Shown one piece after another: positions 1 through 5,919 of a stretch of DNA of 6,296 bases. The stretch is from Bryobacterales bacterium (GTDB lineage: Bacteria; Acidobacteriota; Terriglobia; Bryobacterales; Bryobacteraceae): assembly GCA_009697495.1 (NCBI GenBank), contig SHUN01000186.1, positions 1 to 6,296 of the forward strand. The letters are read 5' to 3'. The position numbers and the translations under genes are program-made. Positions within the stretch are counted from its first letter, which is position 1. Every line of letters begins with the position of its first letter. The notes below the pieces were generated by a model that worked only from the letters and a program-made list of their open reading frames with translations, made no database searches and was not told where the DNA came from.

Positions 1-1012
1 GAAAGCCGCGAAGCTCTCCCACCCAGCCCTCGTTCCGATTTTTGCGCGCGGAAAAACCGCGCTGGGGAACATGCGTTGCGCCTACATCGTGATGGAGCGA
101 GCCGACGAAAACCTCGCGGATGTACTCGCGGAACGGTCACTCACCCCCACCGAAACGCGGGACATGCTTCTCCCCCTGCTGGGCGCCCTCCAGTATCTGA
201 ATGCCAACGGCTTCGCCCATGGCGAATTAAAACCGGCGAACATCATGGCGTTCGGAGAACAGCTCAAACTTTCCAGCGATAGCCTTGTGCCCGGAGGGGA
301 TTCCGCCTCTGAATCCCTCGCCATCCAAGTCCTGTTACGGCAAGTGCTCGGCGCCGGTGAGAAGGCTCAACTGCCCGGCCCTTTCGCCGAGATCGTTAGC
401 AACTGCTCGAGTCCGGATCCAGCGGTCCGCTGGAATCTAATGCGGATCGAGGCATGCTTGCGTGGCGATCCTGCGCCGGTCGCGCCATCGAGTTCACGGA
501 CAATCTGGTGGAGCCTCGCCGCCGCCGCGGCCGTGATCCTCTTTCTGATTGCGATCTGGCCTTCAAAAGACAACAACGCCGGTTCGCCGGAGCCGGTGAA
601 AAAGGCACATCCGGCGCCGCCCGCCCCGATCAGCAAGCCGTCCGCGGCAACCAAGCCGGAAGCCGAGCCGGTGCAACCCCCGGCCCCCGTCGCCCGTACC
701 AAGGCGTCCGCCGAGCAACGGCCCGCAACGATGGACGGGATTACCCAGGTGTTGCCGGAAATCCCGCCAGCAGCCCGCAACACGATAAATGGACGAGTGC
801 GGATCAGCGTCCGCGTCCGCGTTGATAGCCAGGGCAACGTGAACCAGACGACGCCGGAAGCCCCGCCAGCCAGCAAGTATTTCACCGATCGCGCCCTCGT
901 CGCGGCGCGAGCCTGGAAGTTTCCATCGGGAAACTCGCCACAGGACTGGCTGCTGCGCTTTGAGCTGACGCGCGAACAGAATCGCGTTTCCCTGGCGAAG
1001 GTCGTGAATTAA
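1..1012 (+). CDS. Pseudokinase-transmembrane-TonB C-terminal domain protein (5' partial)
   Basis: The frame is open from the first complete codon at position 2, and the translation before the Met at 71 already looks like a kinase N-lobe (LSHPALVPIFARG), so the start is left of the window. Counting Met71 as residue 1: hinge-like YIVMERADENL (5-15); catalytic-loop remnant HGELKPAN (50-57) where kinases have HRDLKPxN; DFG position degenerated to SSDS (68-71); no APE motif; shortened C-lobe with DPAVRW (116-121). A hydrophobic helix follows (about 144-163), then a Pro/Ala/Lys-rich spacer (164-220), then a TonB-type C-terminal domain (about 225-300) with GRVRISVRVRVDSQGNV, SKYF and ARAWKF. Likely topology is a cytoplasmic pseudokinase with a periplasmic TonB domain. 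It lacks the short N-terminal ExbB-binding helix of classical TonB. The pseudokinase probably binds a partner or senses rather than phosphorylates; this is inference. Domain calls are fairly sure, function is not. Confidence 0.85.
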   Translation, partial: KAAKLSHPALVPIFARGKTALGNMRCAYIVMERADENLADVLAERSLTPTETRDMLLPLLGALQYLNANGFAHGELKPANIMAFGEQLKLSSDSLVPGGDSASESLAIQVLLRQVLGAGEKAQLPGPFAEIVSNCSSPDPAVRWNLMRIEACLRGDPAPVAPSSSRTIWWSLAAAAAVILFLIAIWPSKDNNAGSPEPVKKAHPAPPAPISKPSAATKPEAEPVQPPAPVARTKASAEQRPATMDGITQVLPEIPPAARNTINGRVRISVRVRVDSQGNVNQTTPEAPPASKYFTDRALVAARAWKFPSGNSPQDWLLRFELTREQNRVSLAKVVN

Positions 1013-1081
1013 CCGGGAACCTCGCCGGCAGCGGCCGCTCTTCGGAACCGGAATCTTTCAGCCGACACCCCCAGAGGGATT

Positions 1082-1105
1082 GGGCAAGCGATGAGCAATT
1101 TGCCC
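1082..1105. other. Small stem-loop in the convergent intergenic gap
   Basis: A perfect 6-bp inverted repeat, GGGCAA at 1082-1087 and TTGCCC at 1100-1105, with a 12-nt loop. It sits between the ends of two convergent genes and could help stop transcription from either side, but no T-run follows on either strand, so it is not a classical intrinsic terminator. The rest of the 165-nt gap shows no gene or promoter that I can support. Confidence 0.3.
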
Positions 1106-1118
1106 GCAGCCGCCATTC

Positions 1119-1147
1119 CCCGACACGAAGTGACTTCGAGATTCGGG
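1119..1147. terminator. Possible bidirectional terminator hairpin
   Basis: Outer arms CCCGA (1119-1123) and TCGGG (1143-1147) enclose a second exact inverted repeat, CGAAGT-G-ACTTCG (1126-1138), giving an interrupted hairpin. It lies 31 nt past the stop codon of the minus-strand hydrolase and about 107 nt past the plus-strand stop. That placement fits the end of the lysine operon. There is no U-tract, so the call rests on position and dyad symmetry only. Confidence 0.3.
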
Positions 1148-1177
1148 CAGGCGGGGCCATTGACCCAAACCCCGCAC

Positions 1178-2128
1178 CTACGGAAACAACACTTCCCGCG
1201 CCTCATTCGCCACCAGCATACATCGCCCGTTATGCCCGCAATTGGGCACGGGAACCAATCGGTGCTTGGCGCCAAACTTCGTGGTGATATACGCGAAATA
1301 GTCCGTACCGCGCTGCAACCGGTTCGGACCCTGCGCCATCGCCCCGCACGTTGAGTCAAACCCAAACTGCGGCGTCGTATCGTACCCGCCCAACAGGTAC
1401 ACCACATCACGCCGAACCAAATTCGCGCGCATGAATTCATCAGCGATCACCGCCGCGTAACCCGTCCGATTCTCCATCCCGTACTTCCAGTCGTTAAATC
1501 CGGAACAACCCTGCGTTGGACCCGGCCGCGTCTCGTCCAAATACAGATAACTCGACGGATTCGAGATCACGTAACGCACCGAAACGCCCGCCGGATCCAA
1601 CTTCGAAGCCGCCGCGTACCGGCTCAAAAACTGCCCGCCGGCCGAGTGCCCCATCAACACCACATGCGTCAACCGCGGATACCGCTTCTTGTCCGCGAAC
1701 CGCCGTATCAATTCATCCATTACGTCAAACGTAGTCACCGAAGCCACGCCCACGCCCGGCCCGCCGCCCCGCCAATCGTCACCGATACAGGAGAAGCCAA
1801 TTTCCCCCGGCGCCAGCTTGTCATCGCAGTTTCGAGATCCCGTCCCCGCAAACCGCGGAGCCACCACAACAGTCTCCTCCAACGCGCCCGTCAAATACGC
1901 CCCCGCCATCCCCGAAGGGAAATAGTCATCCGCGTTTCGGCCCGCGCCGTGAATCACGATCAGCGCCCGCCGGGCCTTCGCATGGCCCTTCCGCAGCGGA
2001 TGCGACCGGTACATCATCACGGACCGCCCCCCGCCCATCGGCAGCGGCTCCACGCACGCCGCCGTTCCCTGCGAACACGGCTCCGCCATCGCCACTCCGG
2101 CCACTATCAGCAACGACAAGCGAACCAT
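1178..2128 (-). CDS. Secreted alpha/beta hydrolase
   Basis: 316 aa. Residues 1-15 form a Sec-type signal peptide (MVRLSLLIVAGVAMA) with likely cleavage before Glu16, so the mature enzyme should act outside the cytoplasm. Alpha/beta-hydrolase landmarks: IHGAG (59-63) after the first core strand, supplying the oxyanion-hole region; nucleophile elbow GHSAGG (160-165) with Ser162; probable acid Asp250 in LLGGYD; probable base His299 in NCGHNG. Eight cysteines (18, 25, 101, 114, 208, 261, 297, 303) all fall in the predicted mature part and suggest disulfides. Blocks such as NPSSYLYLDE, FNDWKYGMEN and AMAQGPNRLQRG seem to mark a recurrent family of uncharacterised hydrolases, by memory. The substrate is unknown; esterase, depolymerase-like or peptidase activity are all possible. 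It is the last gene of the operon, 8 nt after dapD, with an AGGAG ribosome site 5 nt before its ATG. Confidence 0.85.
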   Translation of the reverse strand: MVRLSLLIVAGVAMAEPCSQGTAACVEPLPMGGGRSVMMYRSHPLRKGHAKARRALIVIHGAGRNADDYFPSGMAGAYLTGALEETVVVAPRFAGTGSRNCDDKLAPGEIGFSCIGDDWRGGGPGVGVASVTTFDVMDELIRRFADKKRYPRLTHVVLMGHSAGGQFLSRYAAASKLDPAGVSVRYVISNPSSYLYLDETRPGPTQGCSGFNDWKYGMENRTGYAAVIADEFMRANLVRRDVVYLLGGYDTTPQFGFDSTCGAMAQGPNRLQRGTDYFAYITTKFGAKHRLVPVPNCGHNGRCMLVANEAREVLFP

Positions 2129-2133
2129 ACACG

Positions 2134-2138
2134 CTCCT
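2134..2138 (-). promoter_or_regulatory. Ribosome binding site of the hydrolase gene
   Basis: On the minus strand AGGAG ends 5 nt before the ATG at 2128. It overlaps the dapD stop codon (TAG at 2139-2137, read as TAGGAG), so ribosomes ending dapD finish on the binding site of the next gene. This fixes the hydrolase start and argues that it is co-translated with the operon. Confidence 0.75.
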
Positions 2139-2979
2139 ATCGCAACAGATCTTCCAACTGAATCCGTGTGTCCGTCTTGGCGTCCCGATACTTCACAATC
2201 ACCGGCGTGTAAATCGAAATGCCCCAGTCCTTGCCGTGCCCGCTGGTAACAGCGCGCGAACCGGCAACCACCACGGCCCCTTCCGGAATCACCAGCGGCT
2301 CCTCATCCGTTGCCCGCAAAACAGTCCCGTTCACCAAATCATACACGGGCGTTGATCGATTGAGAATCGTCCCCGTCCCCAGCACCGCGCGCCGCTTCAC
2401 CACGGTCCCTTCATAAACGCCGCAGTTGCCCCCCACCAAAACGTCATCCTCAATGATCACCGGCATCGCGCCCACCGGCTCCAACACGCCCCCAATCTGC
2501 ACCGCCGCTGAAAGATGTACGCGCGCCCCAATCTGCGCGCAACTCCCCACCAGCGCATGCGAGTCCACCATCGTCCCCTCGTCCACATACGCGCCGACAT
2601 TGATGTACATCGGCGGCATGCAGGTCACCGACCGGCCCACAAAGCAACCATCGCGAATCGACGATCCGCCCGGCACAATCCGCACGCCATCCGTCGCGGA
2701 GAACTGCTTCACCGGATACGTCGCCTTGTCGAAGAACGGCTGCCGGGAACTGTCCACCGACATATCGACGATCGCGCCTAACCGGAACCCCAACAAAATC
2801 CCCTTCTTCACCCATCCGTTCACGCGCCATCCCGTCGCCGTCGACGCGTCCGGCGACGCCGCCCGAATCGTTCCCGCGTTCAGCGCCGCTTTGAACGACG
2901 CAAACAGCCGGAAATGCTCTTCGCCGTAAACCGCCGGCTTATTATCAAACGCCTCTTCAATCTGATCAATGAGCGACAA
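2137..2979 (-). CDS. dapD: Tetrahydrodipicolinate N-succinyltransferase
   Basis: DapD transfers succinyl from succinyl-CoA to tetrahydrodipicolinate, committing the pathway to the succinylase route toward meso-DAP and lysine. The protein is 280 aa from the chosen TTG (E. coli DapD is 274). A helical N-terminal part ([13 protein letters not shown]) precedes a left-handed beta-helix built from hexapeptide repeats. The family block [16 protein letters not shown] continues into VGSCAQIG (together about residues 125-151), followed by QIGGVLEP and [12 protein letters not shown]. The C-terminus ends [11 protein letters not shown]...LEDLLR, as in other DapDs. No ATG is available. TTG at 2979 has GGAG 6 nt upstream and matches the E. 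coli N-terminus closely; a TTG at 2991 would add four residues without a ribosome site. The first 14 nt overlap the end of dapA, so translation is probably coupled. Active as a cytoplasmic trimer in known family members. Confidence 0.95.
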   Translation of the reverse strand: MSLIDQIEEAFDNKPAVYGEEHFRLFASFKAALNAGTIRAASPDASTATGWRVNGWVKKGILLGFRLGAIVDMSVDSSRQPFFDKATYPVKQFSATDGVRIVPGGSSIRDGCFVGRSVTCMPPMYINVGAYVDEGTMVDSHALVGSCAQIGARVHLSAAVQIGGVLEPVGAMPVIIEDDVLVGGNCGVYEGTVVKRRAVLGTGTILNRSTPVYDLVNGTVLRATDEEPLVIPEGAVVVAGSRAVTSGHGKDWGISIYTPVIVKYRDAKTDTRIQLEDLLR

Positions 2980-3868
2980 CTGAATCTCCAATGGCCAGTA
3001 GGCCGCACTGCTCCAACACCGCGTCTATCTTCTCCCGGCTCGCCGCCGAAGGCGGCACCAGCGGCAATCGCCACACCGGTTCCAACAACCCCATCCGCGC
3101 CATCGCCCACTTCACCGGCCCCGGATTCGACTCCACAAAATTCACTTCCATCAACGGAAAATACAACCGCTGCAATGCCCGCGCCCCCGCGAAATCCCCA
3201 TCCAACGCCATCCGCGCGATCTGCGACATCGGCCCCGGAATCTCGTTCGACGCCACCGAGATAACCCCGCGCCCGCCCAACGCAATCAGCGGAATCGTTA
3301 TCGAATCGTCCCCGCTCAAGACCGCGAAATCCGCAGGCACGTGATACAGCACCGACGCCATCTGCGAAATATTCCCGCTCGCCTCTTTCACGCCAACTAT
3401 ATTGTCAATCCCCGCCAGCCGCTTCAACGTCAACGGCTCCACATTCACGCCCGTCCGCCCCTGCACGCTGTAAACCACAATCGGCAACCGCGTCGCCTCC
3501 GCCATCACCCGATAGTGCTGGTAGAGCCCTTCCTGCGTCGGCTTGTTGTAATAAGGCGTCACCGACAATAGCCCATCGGCGCCCATCGCTTCCAATTCCC
3601 TGGCCAGATCACACACTTCCTTCGTGCTGTATCCGCCGCACCCCGCCATCACCGGGACCTTCCCCTTGGCCTCTTCCAGCGTGATTTCCACCACGCGCAG
3701 ATGTTCCGCATGCGTCAGCGTCGGGCTCTCGCCAGTCGTCCCGCACGGCACCAAAAAGTGAATGCCCGCCTCAATCTGCCGCCGCACCAGCGCCCGCAGA
3801 CCCATTTCATCCAAACGTAAATCCTGCTGAAACGGCGTAACTATCGCCGTGCCGCATCCCTCAAACAT
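2966..3868 (-). CDS. dapA: 4-hydroxy-tetrahydrodipicolinate synthase
   Basis: DapA condenses pyruvate with aspartate semialdehyde, the first step dedicated to DAP/lysine. It is 300 aa, normal for this class I TIM-barrel aldolase family, and positions match E. coli numbering without gaps through the active site: Thr44-Thr45 in CGTTGES, Tyr107 in VTPYYNKP, Tyr133 and Arg138 in VYSVQGRTG, and the Schiff-base Lys161 in VGVKEASGN. The ATG is well supported by GGAGG 6 nt upstream. It lies 12 nt after dapB and overlaps dapD at its 3' end. The lysine-binding allosteric pocket known from E. coli is mostly kept (Ser48, His53, His56, Glu84, Tyr106), but Asn80 is Tyr and Ala49 is Pro. Feedback inhibition by lysine is therefore likely but possibly altered; that is inference. 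Very sure of the identity. Confidence 0.97.
   Translation of the reverse strand: MFEGCGTAIVTPFQQDLRLDEMGLRALVRRQIEAGIHFLVPCGTTGESPTLTHAEHLRVVEITLEEAKGKVPVMAGCGGYSTKEVCDLARELEAMGADGLLSVTPYYNKPTQEGLYQHYRVMAEATRLPIVVYSVQGRTGVNVEPLTLKRLAGIDNIVGVKEASGNISQMASVLYHVPADFAVLSGDDSITIPLIALGGRGVISVASNEIPGPMSQIARMALDGDFAGARALQRLYFPLMEVNFVESNPGPVKWAMARMGLLEPVWRLPLVPPSAASREKIDAVLEQCGLLAIGDSVVAH
2986..2989 (-). promoter_or_regulatory. Ribosome binding site that decides the dapD start
   Basis: GGAG on the minus strand, 6 nt before the TTG at 2979 and inside the last codons of dapA. The alternative TTG at 2991 overlaps this motif and has only CTACTGGCCA before it, which is not Shine-Dalgarno-like. The site therefore favours the downstream TTG. 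Confidence 0.6.
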
Positions 3869-3874
3869 GTGCTG

Positions 3875-3879
3875 CCTCC
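3875..3879 (-). promoter_or_regulatory. Strong ribosome binding site of dapA
   Basis: GGAGG on the minus strand, 6 nt before the dapA ATG, in the 12-nt gap after the dapB stop codon. It is one of the two best Shine-Dalgarno matches in the operon (lysC has GGAGGG but with longer spacing) and could allow dapA independent, high translation. Confidence 0.75.
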
Positions 3880-3880
3880 A

Positions 3881-4567
3881 TTAAAAAAGCGTCTCGCTAA
3901 ATTCGTAAAAACCCTGCTTGCCGGCAATCCATCGAGCCGCCTGCAATGCCCCCCGCGCAAACCCCTCGCGGCTTCGCGCCGTATGCCGCAGCGTGATCGT
4001 ATCCGCCGCGCTGTCAAACCCGATCTCATGCGTCCCCGGCACTCGTCCCGCGCGGTTCGACGACACATCAATCTCCCGCTCATACCCGGCCCGCTTCATC
4101 TCCTCCACCAGCTTCAAGAGCGTTCCGCTGGGCGAGTCTTTCTTCGTGTCGTGATGAATCTCCCACGCCCACGAACCATACTCCGGCTGCTGAGCCAATA
4201 GCTTCGCCGCCTCCGCCGCCAGCCGGAAAAACACGTTCACTCCCACCGAAAAATTCGGACTCCAAACCGCCGCCGAATTTCCTGCCGCAACCGCCGCTTT
4301 CACACGGTCCATCTCATGCAGCCAGCCCGTCGTTCCTATCACCACCGGCACGCCAATTGCCGCCAACCGCTCCACGTTTCCCGCCGTCGCCTCCGGTGCC
4401 GTAAACTCAATCGCCGCGTCGATCCCCGCAAAATTCTCCCGCGTGATCCACGCCCCGTCCACGTTATTGTGAACGTCCAAAATCAGCGTCACCGCAAACC
4501 CATACTCCGGCGCCAATTGCTCCAGCATCCGGCCCATTTTCCCATACCCAATTAGAGCCAGTTTCAT
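3881..4567 (-). CDS. dapB: 4-hydroxy-tetrahydrodipicolinate reductase
   Basis: DapB reduces the DapA product to tetrahydrodipicolinate with NAD(P)H. It is 228 aa, a short form (E. coli 273); the shortening is in the Rossmann part between the second strand and IEFTAPEA. Visible motifs: nucleotide-binding loop GYGKMG (7-12) in a compact form of the usual GxxGxMG; acidic Asp31 at the end of the second strand, compatible with NADH use (inference); IGTTGW (77-82); SPNFSVGVNVFF (103-114). The catalytic block HHDTKKDSPSGT (138-149) has His138/His139 and Lys142 at the positions of E. coli His159/His160 and Lys163. The C-terminal block is HTARSREGFARGALQAARW. The ATG overlaps the lysC stop as ATGA, with only a GAGG one base upstream, so it probably relies on coupling to lysC. 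Identity is sure; cofactor preference is not. Confidence 0.95.
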   Translation of the reverse strand: MKLALIGYGKMGRMLEQLAPEYGFAVTLILDVHNNVDGAWITRENFAGIDAAIEFTAPEATAGNVERLAAIGVPVVIGTTGWLHEMDRVKAAVAAGNSAAVWSPNFSVGVNVFFRLAAEAAKLLAQQPEYGSWAWEIHHDTKKDSPSGTLLKLVEEMKRAGYEREIDVSSNRAGRVPGTHEIGFDSAADTITLRHTARSREGFARGALQAARWIAGKQGFYEFSETLF

Positions 4568-5919
4568 GCCTCAAACACCCTTTCATCCAGCGTCGAAAAG
4601 AACTCCGCGTGTAGCGCCTCAACCGCTGCCCGCAGGTCCGCGTCCGCCACCACAAGACTCAAATTCAGCAGCGAAGCTCCCTGCGCAATCATCCGCACAT
4701 TGATCGCCCGCAGCGCGCCGAACACCCGCGCGCCCAATCCGGACGTCTCGCGAATATTATCGCCCACCAGGCAGATCAGCGACGAACTATCGTCCACTGT
4801 CACATCGGCAATCTTGCGCAACTCGCTGCAAATTTCTTCTAAATGCATCGAATTATCAATGGTCAGCGAAACGCTCACCTCCGACGTCGTCACCATATCC
4901 ACCGGCGTCTGGAACCGGTCAAACACGTCGAAAATCCGCTTCAAAAATCCATGCGCCATCAGCATGCGGAGGCTCTGAATATTCACCACCACAATATTCC
5001 GCTTGCACGCAATGGACTTCACCGCGTTCCCGCACGCCACCCGCTCCGCCACGATCCGCGTCCCCTCGCTCTCCGGATTCCGCGAGTTCAAAATCAGCAC
5101 CGGAATGTTCTTCTCGATTGCCGGCACCACCGTCGCCGGATGCAGGACCTTCGCTCCAAAATACGCCAGTTCAGCCGCCTCCGCGAATGAGATCATCTTC
5201 ACCCGGTGCCCGCCCGGCAGGATCCGCGGATCGCACGTCAACATCCCATCGACGTCCGTCCAAATCTGTATCTCCTCCGCCCCAATTCCAGCCCCCACAA
5301 TCGACGCGCTGAAGTCCGATCCGCCGCGCCCCAGCGTCGTCGTAAACCCGTCCTGCGTGGATCCGATAAAGCCGCCCATCACAACTACCTTACCCGCCAA
5401 CGCCAGCGGCCGCACCCGCGCCTCCAGCTTCGCGTACGACCGCGAATACAACGGCGCAGCCTGCGTGTGCCGCCGGTCGGTCACGATCACCTCCCGCGCG
5501 TCCACATGCACCGCGTCCAACCCGGCCTTCCGGAAAGCCGCCGCCACAATCCGCGACGACAAACGCTCCCCATAACTCGAAATCAAATCCACATACTGGT
5601 CAGGTAACTCACCAATCTCCGCCAACTCATCCAGGAACGCCGACAACTCCTGAAAGTGCGCCTCAATAAAGGCGTCCTCCCCCAGCCCCGCCGCCTCGCC
5701 CAACGTATAGGCAGCCAACTCCGCCAACAGCCGCGACGCCTCCTCCCGCTCCCCGTTGCACGCCTCCGCCGCAATCGCCAACAAACGGTTCGTCGTCTTG
5801 CCCATCGCCGACACCACCACCACTGGCTGCCGGTCCAACCGTGCCGCAACAATTCCCGCAACCCTCTCCATGGCGGCCGCCGATTCCACCGACGTGCCGC
5901 CAAACTTCATGACGATCAT
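4564..5919 (-). CDS. lysC: Aspartate kinase, LysC type with ACT domains
   Basis: Phosphorylates L-aspartate with ATP, the entry step to lysine and potentially to threonine and methionine. It is 451 aa, a monofunctional kinase almost the same length as E. coli LysC (449), with no homoserine dehydrogenase part. Kinase domain: KFGGTS (5-10), SSYGERLSS (114-122), TTTLGRGGSDFSAS (193-206), TDVDGMLTCDPR (221-232), AYFGAKVLHPATV (252-264). Two C-terminal ACT domains follow, from about 317 and 385. The first contains FLKRIFDVF and VDMVTTSEVSVSLT, close to the lysine-binding ACT of E. coli LysC. Met319, Phe325, Leu326, Val340, Asp341, Ser346 and Glu347 align with the lysine contacts as I remember them, while E. 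coli Ser321 is Ala322 here. Lysine feedback is likely (inference). The ATG follows the asd stop directly, and GGAGGG lies 10 nt upstream inside asd. Confidence 0.96.
   Translation of the reverse strand: MIVMKFGGTSVESAAAMERVAGIVAARLDRQPVVVVSAMGKTTNRLLAIAAEACNGEREEASRLLAELAAYTLGEAAGLGEDAFIEAHFQELSAFLDELAEIGELPDQYVDLISSYGERLSSRIVAAAFRKAGLDAVHVDAREVIVTDRRHTQAAPLYSRSYAKLEARVRPLALAGKVVVMGGFIGSTQDGFTTTLGRGGSDFSASIVGAGIGAEEIQIWTDVDGMLTCDPRILPGGHRVKMISFAEAAELAYFGAKVLHPATVVPAIEKNIPVLILNSRNPESEGTRIVAERVACGNAVKSIACKRNIVVVNIQSLRMLMAHGFLKRIFDVFDRFQTPVDMVTTSEVSVSLTIDNSMHLEEICSELRKIADVTVDDSSSLICLVGDNIRETSGLGARVFGALRAINVRMIAQGASLLNLSLVVADADLRAAVEALHAEFFSTLDERVFEA

Noticed and set aside
367..885. Minus-strand open frame opposite the kinase-TonB gene
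   Set aside because: Ala/Gly-rich shadow of the Pro/Ala spacer; the plus-strand frame carries the coherent domain series.
1031..1038. GCGGCCGC palindrome as a regulatory site
   Set aside because: An 8-bp GC palindrome is expected by chance in DNA of this composition and it has no partner repeat or promoter nearby.
1646..2161. Plus-strand open frame opposite the hydrolase gene
   Set aside because: Arg/His/Pro-rich composition with no motif, and it covers bases that encode the hydrolase catalytic core and signal peptide.
2426..2929. Plus-strand open frame opposite dapD
   Set aside because: It mirrors the beta-helix coding sequence of dapD and has no independent ribosome site or domain.
5003..5575. 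Long plus-strand open frame opposite lysC
   Set aside because: Its translation is a shadow of the GC-rich lysC codons, rich in Pro, Arg and Ser, with no recognisable domain. The minus-strand protein is fully conserved over the same bases.
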